Below are positions 16,756 to 26,141 of a stretch of DNA of 64,000 bases, piece after piece (position 1 is the first letter of the stretch; every line of letters starts with the position of its first letter). A model generated the notes under the pieces. The model did no database searches and was not told where the DNA came from. It saw nothing but the letters and a program-made list of their open reading frames with translations. The position numbers and the translations under genes are program-made. The DNA comes from Altererythrobacter sp. B11 (lineage in GTDB: Bacteria > Pseudomonadota > Alphaproteobacteria > Sphingomonadales > Sphingomonadaceae), in contig NZ_AP018498.1 in the NCBI RefSeq assembly GCF_003569745.1, positions 2,953,001 through 3,017,000 of the forward strand, read 5' to 3'.

Positions 16756-18429
16756 TTGCTGTTCGACGATCGCCTGGCCACCGTGCTCCGCTCCCGCAGC
16801 GGGAGCGAGGCGGCCGCGCGCACGGAGTTCCGCCAGCTGATCGATCTGTTGGGCAGTGCTCCCGGCTCCGCCGAGGGCGAACTCATCGACGCTGCCTATG
16901 CGCGTCTCACGGAGCTTGGAGAGGCCCTTCCAGCGCAAGTCCAGTCGGCCGTCGTGCGAGCGCCCGGGCTGCGCCTGCGGAATGCGGAACTCATCGGTCG
17001 TCTGGCCGCTGGCGAACCGCAGATGGCTGCGGCAGCGATGGCGACCGCGCAGTTGAGCGTAGAGGACTGGCTAGACCTGATTCCACGCCTGCCCATGAAC
17101 GCGCGCGGCTTCTTGCGGCATCGTCGCGGCCTTCCGGCCGAGGTGGGCAGGCTGCTGGAGAGGCTGGGCGTGACGGACCTCGTCCTGCCCCGCCCTGCCA
17201 TCGAACATGCGGCCACACCGGCCCCGGGGGCGCCCACCCAGCCCGAAACGCAGCCGGCAGCCCCCAATGAGGGCATCGGTGCCCTGCTGCGTCGTATCGA
17301 AGCGTTCAGAGAAGCTCGCCGCCAAGGCCGTGATGGTGCCGCCGCTCAACATATCGCTGCGGAGTCAGCCGACGCTGCGAAGGGCATTTCCGCCTTCGAA
17401 TTCGCCACCGATGCCAAAGGGGCGATCGATTGGGCTGAGTCTGGCATGGCTCCGCTCACGATCGGCATGTCGTTTGGCCCGGAGGGCAGCGGCGCAGGCG
17501 CGGAACTCGATGCGGAGAGCCTCCATGCCATGAAGCGCCGCCTGCCGATCGAAAACGGGCATGCCGTTCTCTTCGGCCCGGAACGGATCGAGGGTCACTG
17601 GCGCGTGGACGCCGCGCCGGAATTCACCGGAAGCGGCGCCTTCAGAGGTTATGCCGGTCGGATGCGCAGGGATATGGCTCCGGCGGATCTGCCGCCCGCC
17701 GATACGCCAGGGGCCGAGCGCATGCGCCAAGTGCTTCACGAGTTGCGGACACCGGTGAATGCCATTCAGGGCTTTGCGGAGATCATCCAGCAACAGATGT
17801 TCGGCCCGGCCCCCAATGAATATCGCGCTCTGGCCGCGGGCATTGCCGTCGACGCTGCCCGCCTGCTCGCCGGGTTCGAGGAGATTGACCGACTCGCTCG
17901 CCTGGAGAGTGGCGCCATGGAGCTGATCGAGGGAAAGTGCGATCTGGAGCGCTCTGTCGCCACCACGCTGCGGCGCCTGCAGGGCGTTTTGCGCCCGCGC
18001 AACGCGCGGATGGACTTGGCGACCGGGCCGGGTCCATTCACCCTGGGAATCGCAGAGGCCGAAGCGTTGCAACTGGTCTGGCGCATGCTGGCGATTCTTG
18101 CAGGCGGCCTGGCCCCCGGCGAACTGATCGCGCTTTCGCTTTCGCGCGCAGGCGACCGGCTGGAATTGGGTGCGGAGCTGCCCGCCGCCCTGTCCGCCGT
18201 GGAGGATCTGTTTACCGCCAGCGCCCCCGGCGGCCCGCGCGCGATCTCCGCAGGTGCCTTTGGCACCGGCTTCACCCTGCGCCTCGCCCGGGCGGAAGCC
18301 GCCGCAGCGGGCGGCGAGCTGGCGCGCGTCGGGGATGCGCTGGTGCTGCACCTGCCGGCCTTGACCGGCCCGGCGGCGGGCCATAGCGTCGAATCCACGG
18401 GTACCGGCGGACCGGCTGCCGGCGGATAG
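16756..18429 (+). CDS. Histidine kinase-like protein with degenerate ATPase domain
   Basis: 557-aa protein with TTG start; no earlier ATG, GTG or TTG is in frame near it, so the start is the least bad choice. Residues 1-150 are helical and Ala/Leu-rich, without membrane segments. An intact H-box, VLHELRTPVNAIQGFAE, has its His at residue 328. The following ATPase domain keeps only a remnant of the G2 box (GAFGTGFTLRL) and the closing AAAAGGEL; I do not see the N-box Asn or the DxGxG motif. It may therefore be a phosphotransfer protein or pseudokinase rather than an active kinase. The polysaccharide deacetylase gene begins 19 bp after its stop, suggesting an operon. Confidence 0.7.
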   Translation: MLFDDRLATVLRSRSGSEAAARTEFRQLIDLLGSAPGSAEGELIDAAYARLTELGEALPAQVQSAVVRAPGLRLRNAELIGRLAAGEPQMAAAAMATAQLSVEDWLDLIPRLPMNARGFLRHRRGLPAEVGRLLERLGVTDLVLPRPAIEHAATPAPGAPTQPETQPAAPNEGIGALLRRIEAFREARRQGRDGAAAQHIAAESADAAKGISAFEFATDAKGAIDWAESGMAPLTIGMSFGPEGSGAGAELDAESLHAMKRRLPIENGHAVLFGPERIEGHWRVDAAPEFTGSGAFRGYAGRMRRDMAPADLPPADTPGAERMRQVLHELRTPVNAIQGFAEIIQQQMFGPAPNEYRALAAGIAVDAARLLAGFEEIDRLARLESGAMELIEGKCDLERSVATTLRRLQGVLRPRNARMDLATGPGPFTLGIAEAEALQLVWRMLAILAGGLAPGELIALSLSRAGDRLELGAELPAALSAVEDLFTASAPGGPRAISAGAFGTGFTLRLARAEAAAAGGELARVGDALVLHLPALTGPAAGHSVESTGTGGPAAGG

Positions 18430-18448
18430 AGGCGGAAGGAAACAGGCG

Positions 18449-19444
18449 GTGCGTTCGATCCTCCAGCCGCCCATTCCGCAAGACACGGCCGAGTTCCCCC
18501 CCAACTTCGGCCCTCGCTTCATGGTCACCGTCGATACCGAGGAAGAGTTCGACTGGGCAAAGCCCATTGACCGGGTCAGTCACGGGTTGAAGCATGTAGC
18601 GCAGATCGCTCGCTTTCAGTCCTTCTGCGAAGCGCATGGCGTGGCCCCAGTTTATCTTGTGGACTGGCCGATTGCGACGAGCCCAGAGGCCGCAGAAACC
18701 CTGCGCGGGCCGGTTGCTCGCGGCGAGGCGGAGATCGGCGTACAGCTGCATCCGTGGGTCAGCCCTCCCTTCGAGGAGGAACTGACAGAGCGGAACACGT
18801 TTGCCGGCAACCTACCCCCTGCGCTCGAGAGGGAGAAATTGCTTCGGCTGCGCGATGCGATAGACAGCAATTTCGCAGCCACCCCGCTCATGTACCGCGC
18901 TGGCCGCTATGGGCTCGGCCCTGCCACCGCCGGCCTCCTGGTGGATGCGGGCATCGCGGTGGACAGTTCCGTGCGCAGCAAGTTCGACTATTCGGCGGGC
19001 GGCGGACCGGATTATCGCCCGCACCCACTCACTCCCTATTGGGTTGATACGAATAGGCGTTTGCTCGAACTGCCTCTCACCACCGTGTTCTCGGGGTTGC
19101 TCCGCGGGTTTGGCGATGCGATCTATCCGCGCCAATGGCGCCTTCCCGCCTCGCGCGCACTGATGGCGCGGCTGGGACTGCTCGAACGCATTCCGCTGAC
19201 ACCCGAAGGCGTCAGCGTGGAGGAGGCGCTACGGGGCGTGGACGTCGCGCTGGAAATGGGCCTGCCGCTGCTGGTGTTCTCCTTTCACAGCCCCTCACTG
19301 GACGTCGGGCATACACCCTATGTGCAGAGCGCGGCCGAGCTCGATGCACTCTACGACTGGTGGGGCCGAATCTTTGCCGAGCTGGCCCGCCGGAACGTCG
19401 CTCCCGTCGGAATTAGCGGCGTGCTGGAGGCTGTGATCCGCTGA
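18449..19444 (+). CDS. Polysaccharide deacetylase family protein (WalW-like)
   Basis: 331-aa protein with GTG start, preceded by GGAAGGAAACAGGCG. NodB-homology features: metal-site Asp in MVTVDTEEEFDW near the N-terminus, the motif GVQLHPWVSPP with a His, MYRAGRYGLGP, and LLVFSFHSPSLDVGHTPY near the end. No signal peptide, so a cytoplasmic or membrane-associated role is likely. NodB enzymes remove N-acetyl groups from polysaccharides; the exact substrate is unknown. Adjacent to the degenerate kinase in the same direction, which fits a regulated envelope or exopolysaccharide function. Confidence 0.8.
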   Translation: MRSILQPPIPQDTAEFPPNFGPRFMVTVDTEEEFDWAKPIDRVSHGLKHVAQIARFQSFCEAHGVAPVYLVDWPIATSPEAAETLRGPVARGEAEIGVQLHPWVSPPFEEELTERNTFAGNLPPALEREKLLRLRDAIDSNFAATPLMYRAGRYGLGPATAGLLVDAGIAVDSSVRSKFDYSAGGGPDYRPHPLTPYWVDTNRRLLELPLTTVFSGLLRGFGDAIYPRQWRLPASRALMARLGLLERIPLTPEGVSVEEALRGVDVALEMGLPLLVFSFHSPSLDVGHTPYVQSAAELDALYDWWGRIFAELARRNVAPVGISGVLEAVIR

Positions 19445-19506
19445 AACAGCTTTGCTTGCCAGCGCGCCGGCGCACGGCTAGGTCCGCCGACGCGCATGCG
19501 ACGCAG

Positions 19507-19582
19507 GGGCCTGTAGCTCAGCGGTTAGAGCTGGCCGCTCATAACGGCTAGGTCGCGGGTTCGAATCCTGCCGGGCCCACCA
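19507..19582 (+). tRNA. tRNA with anticodon CAT (probably tRNA-Ile2)
   Basis: 76 nt with encoded CCA. Acceptor GGGCCTG/CGGGCCC (one T-G pair), D arm GCTC..GAGC, anticodon stem GGCCG/CGGCT with loop CTCATAA, T arm GCGGG TTCGAAT CCTGC. The first base pairs G-C, so it is not the initiator tRNA (which has an unpaired first base). The body resembles bacterial tRNA-Ile whose C34 is modified to lysidine to read AUA; elongator tRNA-Met is the alternative. Confidence 0.92.
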
Positions 19583-19615
19583 TCGTCCATGCGCATGTCC
19601 GCGTCAGCGGACGGT

Positions 19616-19693
<78 letters not shown>

Positions 19694-19707
19694 GATTTTC
19701 GACCGTG

Positions 19708-21084
19708 CTACTCCGCCGGCTTGATGGGTCCGGGTTCGTTGGCGAGGATGCCCACGACCTGTGTCCATACGGCGACGTTCTGACGCAGCTGCGCCGGGTC
19801 AATCTTGTCCAGCGTGTCGTCCGCCGTGTGGTGGAGGTCGAAATAGCGGGTGCCGTCCTGCTGCAGCTCGATGACCGCACCGCCCTGCTGGCGGGCAATC
19901 TCGATATCGGCACCGCCGCTCGCATCGACGGCGGAGGTCGAAACGCCGAAGCGGGCCACGGCATTAGCGAGCCGCTTGTAGAGTTCGGGATTGGTCGCCG
20001 TGAAATTGGTGTCGAGGCGCCATACGCGGTCGGCGCCGAAGTCGCTCTCCATCGCGACGGCCACGGGCTCCTTCGCATGGGCAGCGGCATAGGCATTGCC
20101 GCCCCAGACACCCGTTTCCTCAGCGCCGGCAAACAGCAGGCGAATGGTGCGCAGCGGCTGGCCAGCGGCGGCAACGTGTCGGGCCGCCGCGGCGATGATG
20201 CCGCAGCCTGCACCGTCATCGATCGCGCCAGTGCCTAAATCCCAGCTGTCGAGGTGGCAGGCGAGCAGGACCGGCGGCAGCGATGGATCGCGGCCGGTGA
20301 TCTCGCTCACCACATTGCCGCTCTCGGTCTGGCCCACGAAGCGCGGCGTCAGCACCAGCTTCATCGTCAGTTCCGCACCGCGCGCGCCGGCGCGGGCCAG
20401 CATCCGCTCGAGATTATCCGCGTCGGGATTGGACAGCGCACCGGCCGGGATCGGCTTCACGCCTTCAGCGAAGGTGGTGCCTCCGGTATGGGGCGTGCGG
20501 TGATCATCCGTCCCGACAGAGCGGATCACCGCGGCGACGGCGCCCTTGCTCGCGGCCAGGGCAGGGCCAGTCCACCGCACGGGCCCTGCGAAAGCATAGC
20601 CCGAGCCATCCTGCGTCACGCGCATCGAGTGGTCGATGAAGGCGATCTTGCCCTTGAGCGAGCCTGCCGGCGCGGCTTCCAGCTTGGCGTAGGACGAGAA
20701 GCCGACCACCGGCGCGGTGATCCCACCCTCTCCGGTCGAACCGCTGTCGCCAAGTGCGGCGATGACCAGCTTCTGTGGAAAGGGCGTAACGACCTCTGCC
20801 CGCTCCGCGCCGCGCAGCCATGTATCCATCTTGTAGGGCTCGAGCATCACCCGCGCAAAGCCGTTGCGCGAAAGCCAGTCCTGCGCCCAGGCGCGGCCCC
20901 TTGCCTCCGCCTCGGTGCCGGCCTGTCGCGGCCCCACCTCGGTGGTGATCCCTTCGACGAAATCCCAGGCGGTCTGGTCCGATTTCAGCGCCTCGTCCGC
21001 TTGCGCAGCCAGCCCGGCCGGCGTCTCCGCCGCGGCGGCCGCAGGAATGATAACGGCGACTAGCGCCAGCGCGAGCGTCCTCAT
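19708..21084 (-). CDS. Exported M28-family zinc peptidase
   Basis: 458-aa protein with signal peptide (MRTLALALVAVIIPAAAAAE, cleavage near residue 20). Residues 130-240 hold a PA-like insert (GKIAFIDHSMRVTQDG). The M28 catalytic core is present: LACHLDSWDLGTGAIDDGAGCGI split across the metal ligands His and Asp of HLDSWD and the bridging Asp of DDGAG, then LLFAGAEETGVWGG with the general base and metal Glu pair, and a later Asp (AMESDFGAD). Aminopeptidase or glutamate carboxypeptidase-like activity in the periplasm is expected; substrate unknown. Convergent with the tRNA pair, stop 15 bp from tRNA-Pro. Confidence 0.9.
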   Translation of the reverse strand: MRTLALALVAVIIPAAAAAETPAGLAAQADEALKSDQTAWDFVEGITTEVGPRQAGTEAEARGRAWAQDWLSRNGFARVMLEPYKMDTWLRGAERAEVVTPFPQKLVIAALGDSGSTGEGGITAPVVGFSSYAKLEAAPAGSLKGKIAFIDHSMRVTQDGSGYAFAGPVRWTGPALAASKGAVAAVIRSVGTDDHRTPHTGGTTFAEGVKPIPAGALSNPDADNLERMLARAGARGAELTMKLVLTPRFVGQTESGNVVSEITGRDPSLPPVLLACHLDSWDLGTGAIDDGAGCGIIAAAARHVAAAGQPLRTIRLLFAGAEETGVWGGNAYAAAHAKEPVAVAMESDFGADRVWRLDTNFTATNPELYKRLANAVARFGVSTSAVDASGGADIEIARQQGGAVIELQQDGTRYFDLHHTADDTLDKIDPAQLRQNVAVWTQVVGILANEPGPIKPAE

Positions 21085-21141
21085 GCGTGTAACCCTCAGA
21101 TGACGTGTTGCGTCGCAACAGACCAGCCGGACGAAGCCGGG

Positions 21142-21765
21142 TCAATGGCCCAGGTAGCGGCCCGGGCGATGGTAGGCGACGAGGATCATGTTCACCGCCA
21201 CCATGCTGAGGACCGACCAGCCCAACTTGGCTGGGGGAATCGCGAGCAGCGCCGCAATGAGAATCGCGCCGTCGAAAGCCATGTGGAGCCGGCCCACATT
21301 CCACCCGCGGCTGCGCTGCAGCCACAGCGCAATGATGTTGACGCCGCCGACCCCGGTGTTGTGTCGGATCAGCGCCAGGATGCCCATGCCCGCACAGGTG
21401 CCACCCGCGAGCGCTGCGAAGGCGGGGTGAACGTCGCTGAGATGCATGGATGCCTGCGCCACGCTGGCGAGCGCGAAGATCAGCCCGCTGGCGAGCACCG
21501 TCTTGACCATGAATTCCCGCCCCATCACGCGCATGCCCAGGAGGAAGAAGGGGATGTTGAGCAGGAAGAACAGCGGGCCCACGCCCAGCTTCATCTTGTA
21601 GGACAGCAGCAAGGCGATCCCTGCGACGCCGGCGGTGACGATGCCCGCCGCCTTCATCAGCACGAGACCGATCGCGATCAGCGTGCAGCCGGTGAACAGC
21701 GCATAGACATCTTCCAGCAGCGTGTGTTCGTGCGGATCGCGCAAGTCGGTCTCTCGGATTTCCAT
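21142..21765 (-). CDS. YitT family membrane protein
   Basis: 207-aa integral membrane protein with five or so helices: LFTGCTLIAIGLVLMKAAG, GVAGIALLLSYKMKLGVGPL, then FFLLNIPFFLLGMRVMG, a helix near LIFALASVAQA, and the terminal VLSMVAVNMILVAYH. GVGGVNIIALWLQ is a typical conserved loop of the family. YitT proteins have no proven function. The start at 21765 (MEIRETDLRDPHE) is preferred to the upstream in-frame ATG at 21828. It is divergent from ettA (118-bp gap). Confidence 0.85.
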   Translation of the reverse strand: MEIRETDLRDPHEHTLLEDVYALFTGCTLIAIGLVLMKAAGIVTAGVAGIALLLSYKMKLGVGPLFFLLNIPFFLLGMRVMGREFMVKTVLASGLIFALASVAQASMHLSDVHPAFAALAGGTCAGMGILALIRHNTGVGGVNIIALWLQRSRGWNVGRLHMAFDGAILIAALLAIPPAKLGWSVLSMVAVNMILVAYHRPGRYLGH

Positions 21766-21883
21766 GCGCGGCCTGTGGCAGGCCGGGACGGCTGCGACAA
21801 GCAAGCCGCTTGCCCCACGGCGCGCCAACCCTTATCTGCGCGGCAACTCCGGACACCACCAGACATTCCGCTGAAGGACGAGC

Positions 21884-23563
21884 ATGGCCGCCCAATACGC
21901 ATACGTCATGAAGAGCATGACGAAGACTTTCCCCGGCGCGCAAAAGCCGGTGCTGAGCGACATCAACCTGCAATTCTACCAAGGTGCCAAGATCGGCATC
22001 GTCGGGCCAAACGGCGCGGGCAAGTCCACGCTGATGAAGATCATGGCCGGGATCGATACTGATTTCACCGGCGAGGCCTGGCCGGGCGAGAACATCACGG
22101 TGGGCTACCTGCCGCAGGAGCCCGAGTTGGACCCGAGCAAGACGGTGCTTGAGAACGTCAAGGACGGCGCCCGCGAGGTGGCGGACATGGTCGATCGCTT
22201 CAACGCGATCTCCGCCGAGATGGGTGACCCTCAGGACGACACCGATTTCGATGCCTTGATGGAAGAAATGGGCACGCTGCAGGAAAAGATCGACGCCGTG
22301 GACGGCTGGACGCTCGACAACCAGCTGGAGATCGCGATGGAGGCCCTGCGCTGCCCGCCTTCCGACTGGAGCGTGGATAGCCTCTCCGGCGGTGAGAAGC
22401 GCCGCGTTGCCCTCACTCGCCTGCTGATCCAGAAGCCTTCGATCCTGCTGCTGGACGAACCCACCAACCACCTCGACGCGGAAAGCGTGGAGTGGCTGGA
22501 AAACCACCTGAAGGAATATGCGGGGGCGGTGCTGATGATCACCCACGACCGTTACTTCCTCGACAATGTGGTCGGCTGGATTCTGGAGCTCGATCGCGGA
22601 AAATACTTCCCCTACGAAGGCAATTACTCGACCTATCTGGAGAAGAAGGCCAAGCGCCTGTCTCAGGAAGAGCGTGAGGAAAGCGGGCGGCAGAAGGCTC
22701 TCAAGGAAGAGCTAGACTGGATCCGCCAGACTCCCGCCGCGCGCCAGACCAAGAGCAAGGCGCGTATCCGCAAGTTCGAGCAGCTGCAGGAAGCGCAGGA
22801 CAGCCGCCGCCCCGGGAAGGCGCAGATCGTCATCCAGGTGCCGGAACGGCTGGGCGGCAAGGTGATCGAGGCGAAGAACATCTCCAAGGCCTATGGCGAC
22901 AAGCTGCTGTTTGACGACCTCTCGTTCATGCTGCCCCCGGGCGGCATCGTGGGCGTGATCGGCCCGAACGGCGCCGGTAAGTCGACGCTGTTCAAGATCC
23001 TGACGGGCAAGGAACAGCCGGACAGCGGGACGGTGGAAATCGGCGAAACGGTACGCCTCGGCTATGTCGACCAGAGCCGCGATCATCTCGATCCGAAGCA
23101 CAATGTGTGGGAAGAGATTTCCGACGGCCTCGATTACATGAAGGTCAACGGCCACGACATGAGCACGCGGGCCTATGTCGGCGCATTCAACTTCAAGGGG
23201 CAGGACCAGCAGAAGAACGTCGGCAAGCTGTCGGGCGGTGAGCGCAATCGAGTGCACATGGCCAAGATGCTGAAGCAGGGCGGTAACGTGCTGCTGCTGG
23301 ACGAACCGACCAACGATCTCGACGTGGAAACGCTGGGCGCGCTGGAAGATGCGATCGAGAACTTCGCGGGTTGCGCCGTGGTCATCAGCCACGATCGCTT
23401 CTTCCTCGATCGCCTCGCCACGCACATCCTCTCCTTCGAAGGGGACAGCCACGTGGAATGGTTCGAAGGTAACTTCGCCGCTTATGAGGAAGATCGCCGC
23501 CGCCGGCTGGGCGATGCGGCCGATCGGCCGACACGGCTCGCCTACAAGAAGCTGTCGCGCTGA
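21884..23563 (+). CDS. ettA: Energy-dependent translational throttle protein EttA
   Basis: 559-aa ABC-F ATPase, the length typical of EttA (about 555). Two cassettes with Walker A GPNGAGKST twice, signatures LSGGEKRRVALTRLL and LSGGERNRVHMAKML, Walker B LLLDEPTNHLD and LLLDEPTNDLD. The arm and P-site tRNA interaction linker (LSQEEREESGRQKALKEELDW, then RQTKSKARIRKFEQL) identify EttA. It gates ribosome entry into elongation according to ADP/ATP ratio. ATG at 21884 is preceded by GAAGGACGAGC. Ends before a perfect GC hairpin shared with the convergent CLC gene. Confidence 0.95.
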   Translation: MAAQYAYVMKSMTKTFPGAQKPVLSDINLQFYQGAKIGIVGPNGAGKSTLMKIMAGIDTDFTGEAWPGENITVGYLPQEPELDPSKTVLENVKDGAREVADMVDRFNAISAEMGDPQDDTDFDALMEEMGTLQEKIDAVDGWTLDNQLEIAMEALRCPPSDWSVDSLSGGEKRRVALTRLLIQKPSILLLDEPTNHLDAESVEWLENHLKEYAGAVLMITHDRYFLDNVVGWILELDRGKYFPYEGNYSTYLEKKAKRLSQEEREESGRQKALKEELDWIRQTPAARQTKSKARIRKFEQLQEAQDSRRPGKAQIVIQVPERLGGKVIEAKNISKAYGDKLLFDDLSFMLPPGGIVGVIGPNGAGKSTLFKILTGKEQPDSGTVEIGETVRLGYVDQSRDHLDPKHNVWEEISDGLDYMKVNGHDMSTRAYVGAFNFKGQDQQKNVGKLSGGERNRVHMAKMLKQGGNVLLLDEPTNDLDVETLGALEDAIENFAGCAVVISHDRFFLDRLATHILSFEGDSHVEWFEGNFAAYEEDRRRRLGDAADRPTRLAYKKLSR

Positions 23564-23571
23564 TCGCGCAA

Positions 23572-23593
23572 GAGGGCGGCTGCGGCCGCCCTC
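23572..23593. terminator. GC hairpin between convergent ettA and CLC gene
   Basis: GAGGGCGGC and GCCGCCCTC form a perfect 9-bp stem with a TGCG loop, 8 bp after the ettA stop and 18 bp from the CLC stop. There is no T-run on either side, so if it terminates it does so with help of Rho or as a transcript stabiliser. Confidence 0.5.
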
Positions 23594-23611
23594 GCCCCGC
23601 TCCTCGCGCCG

Positions 23612-24979
23612 TCAGTCGACGGGCTTGCGCGGCACCTCTTCTCCATCCTCTTCTTCGAGGTCGGGCTTGGCTTCCGGCTCATCCTTCGGGATGAAATTGG
23701 TGGCCAGGACGTGATAGAGGCGCGCGCGACAAATCTGGCTGCCAGTCCAGTCCCCGATCAGCGCAGTAGCAAAGAGCGGCAGGATAATCGCCGTGCTTCC
23801 GGTCGCTTCGCTAAGGATGATGACCGCCGTCAGCGGCGCCCGAACGACGCCGACGAAATAGCCCGCCATTCCCAACAACACGACTGCGCCCGCTTCCTGC
23901 GGTGCGAACAGCGGCGCGAGGAGGTTGCCGAATCCCGCGCCCACAGCCAGCGAGGGCGCGAAAATGCCCCCTGGAATGCCGCTCACCGCCGTTGCCAACG
24001 AAGCAATGAACTTGGCCGGGCCGAATTCCAGCGGCACCTCCCCGCCCCGCAGCAACACCACCGAGGTCTGGTAGCCGGTGCCCCAGGTGGAGCCCTGCGT
24101 CGCCACCCCCAACACTGCCACAACCACGCCGCAGGCCAGCGCGAGTGTGACCGGGCGGGTGCGCGATAAGGCGCCCCAGCGCCCCTCAGGGCCGCGGAAC
24201 GAGAGCAAGCAGCGCGAAAAAAGCCCGCCAAGCGCGCCGCCCACGACGCCGGCGATGGGCGCCGCAAGCAGCATCGTCTTGAGAGGAATCTCTGAGGACA
24301 CGGCCCCGAAATAGACGTAGTTGCCGGAAAGGCCCTGCGCCATGAGACCCGAAATCATGACCGCGCCCATCACCAGCACTGCGACCCGCTGTTCATAGGC
24401 AACGGCGAGTTCCTCGATGGCGAACGCAATCCCGGCCAGCGGCGTGTTGAACGCGGCAGAAACACCGGCGGCGCCGCCAGCAATGTAGACGCCTGGGGTC
24501 AATCTTACGCCCAACCAGCGGTGAATCCGAAGCATGATCGCCGCACTGATCTGAACGGTTGGCCCTTCCCGACCGACAGAGGCGCCTCCGAGCAAGGCGC
24601 CGATCGCGAGCAGCAGTTTGGCAATAGCCGCCCGCAACGACAGCAGGCGACTGCTCACCGGACCGTTCGGAAAGCGGCTGGCCGCAATCACTTGTGGAAT
24701 GCCGGAACCGGCCGTCTCCGGCACGAAGCGCCGGGTAATCCACGCCAGCGCAGCGAACAGCAGCGGCGTGAGCAACAGCGGGAGCAGCGGATACTCCCCC
24801 GTCATCCGCGTGAAGAGGCGCTGAGCCGCATCGCCTAGGTGGGCGAAGAATACCGCCACCGCCCCCACAAGCAGAGCACCCGCCAGGGTGGCAAACCGCC
24901 GCTGCCACTGGTTCACTTCGAAGATTTCGGAATGGGAAATCTGCTCGAAAGAACGGGAGATGCGGCGCTTGAGGGGCAT
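23612..24979 (-). CDS. CLC-family chloride channel/transporter
   Basis: 455-aa membrane protein with the CLC selectivity motifs: GSGIPQV (about residue 92), GREGPTVQ with the gating Glu, and the GIPGGIFAPSLAVGAG segment corresponding to GxFxP. Ten or more hydrophobic helices can be followed. A charged C-terminal tail (DEPEAKPDLEEEDGEEVPRK) replaces CBS domains, which are absent. The gating glutamate suggests a Cl-/H+ exchanger as in E. coli ClcA, used in acid resistance or volume control. ATG at 24979. Confidence 0.92.
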   Translation of the reverse strand: MPLKRRISRSFEQISHSEIFEVNQWQRRFATLAGALLVGAVAVFFAHLGDAAQRLFTRMTGEYPLLPLLLTPLLFAALAWITRRFVPETAGSGIPQVIAASRFPNGPVSSRLLSLRAAIAKLLLAIGALLGGASVGREGPTVQISAAIMLRIHRWLGVRLTPGVYIAGGAAGVSAAFNTPLAGIAFAIEELAVAYEQRVAVLVMGAVMISGLMAQGLSGNYVYFGAVSSEIPLKTMLLAAPIAGVVGGALGGLFSRCLLSFRGPEGRWGALSRTRPVTLALACGVVVAVLGVATQGSTWGTGYQTSVVLLRGGEVPLEFGPAKFIASLATAVSGIPGGIFAPSLAVGAGFGNLLAPLFAPQEAGAVVLLGMAGYFVGVVRAPLTAVIILSEATGSTAIILPLFATALIGDWTGSQICRARLYHVLATNFIPKDEPEAKPDLEEEDGEEVPRKPVD

Positions 24980-25178
24980 TGTCTGTCCCTAGACCCTGCA
25001 GGCCGGATGTCCAGCTAAGCCCGGGCAATTCCAACGATGTCCACGTTCAGCCTATCGATGTCCAATATGAACGTTAAGCTATATAGCCGGTTCAGTGAAT
25101 GGACAGACCAGATCGCCTAGTTGAGCGTTCATTATCAGGCCGCAGCCAAGCCGCCGCGACCATGCTAGGAGGTCTGCA

Positions 25179-26009
25179 GTGCAACTCAAGAAGCTTATCA
25201 AAAACAGCGGCCTTGCAGCCCTGGCGATAGTGCTGGCTGCCCCGCCGCTTGCCAGCCAGGCTGCCGCTGCAGAGGGCCAGTGGCGCAACCGGGGGGAACG
25301 AGCGGTGGAACACCAGCGCAGCCAGTCCTCGCGGCCGTCCACTGAGCGTACCCCGTCGCGCAGCGAATGGCGCGGAAGCGAGCGGCAGCGTTCCCAGCCC
25401 GACAGTTACCGCGGCGATCGCCGGCGGGGCGATAGGCCCTCGCGACCAGATGATCGCAGCACCCCCCAACCCCGCCAGCCGAGCTATCAGCGGCCGGATC
25501 GGAACGAAGCCTGGCGAAACGATCGCAGCGTCCAGGTGCAACAGCGGGACCAGCAGCGTAATCGTTCCTATAGCAATGATCGGCGCAATGGTTCCTATCG
25601 CGATAACAGCCGTGACTGGTCTTATGGTAACCGCGAACGCTATGACGGCCGGCGCGATGATCGGCGCTATGACGACCGGCGGCGTTACGACGACCATCGC
25701 CGCTGGGATCGGCGCTGGCGCGACAACCGTCGTTATGACTGGCAGAGCTATCGCCGCGCCAACCGCAGCACCTTCCACGTCGGAATCTACTACGCGCCCT
25801 ATCGCAATTACAGCTATCGCCGTGTGGGCGCGGGATTTCGCCTGAACTCGCTGTTCTTCGGCAGCCGGTACTGGATCAATGATCCATGGCGCTACCGCCT
25901 GCCTGCAGCTTACGGATCGTATCGCTGGATACGCTATTATGACGACGCCCTGCTCGTGGACACGTACAGCGGCGAAGTGGTGGACGTGATCTACGACTTC
26001 TTCTGGTAG
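25179..26009 (+). CDS. RcnB-like exported Arg-rich protein
   Basis: 276-aa protein with GTG start, supported by a perfect AGGAGG 6 bp upstream (25167-25172). Signal peptide of about 30 residues (LAALAIVLAAPPLASQAAAAE). Residues 35-205 are strongly biased to Arg, Asp, Ser, Tyr and Gln, with short tandem-like units such as RRYDDRRRYDDHRRWDRRW, and are likely disordered. The C-terminus (about 225-276) matches the RcnB/DUF4175-like tail: SRYWINDPWRYRLPAAYG, YRWIRYYDDALLVDTYSGEV, VDVIYDFFW. RcnB of E. coli influences nickel/cobalt export; the link is by family only. Ends before a 10-bp hairpin. Confidence 0.75.
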   Translation: MQLKKLIKNSGLAALAIVLAAPPLASQAAAAEGQWRNRGERAVEHQRSQSSRPSTERTPSRSEWRGSERQRSQPDSYRGDRRRGDRPSRPDDRSTPQPRQPSYQRPDRNEAWRNDRSVQVQQRDQQRNRSYSNDRRNGSYRDNSRDWSYGNRERYDGRRDDRRYDDRRRYDDHRRWDRRWRDNRRYDWQSYRRANRSTFHVGIYYAPYRNYSYRRVGAGFRLNSLFFGSRYWINDPWRYRLPAAYGSYRWIRYYDDALLVDTYSGEVVDVIYDFFW

Positions 26010-26016
26010 GCGTCCC

Positions 26017-26047
26017 TGCTGCCGGAGGTGCGATGCTTCCGGCAGCA
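26017..26047 (+). terminator. Hairpin terminator after rcnB-like gene
   Basis: TGCTGCCGGA and TCCGGCAGCA form a perfect 10-bp stem with an 11-nt loop, 7 bp after the stop codon. No T-run follows, so the strength as a rho-independent terminator is uncertain. Confidence 0.55.
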
Positions 26048-26141
26048 ATCCTGTAAGAAGGGCGACGTTTCGGGGCTTACCAAGCGACGCAGATGTTTGC
26101 CGGGGTTGCCAGCCGCCCTTCGCTTTGGAAAACAGCCGGGC

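Noticed and set aside
20504-22546. 680-codon open frame across the M28, YitT and ettA region
   Set aside because: Overlaps three well-supported genes on both strands; composition artefact.
25000-25090. Three copies of GATGTCCA before the RcnB-like gene
   Set aside because: Short, irregularly spaced and without symmetry; could be chance.
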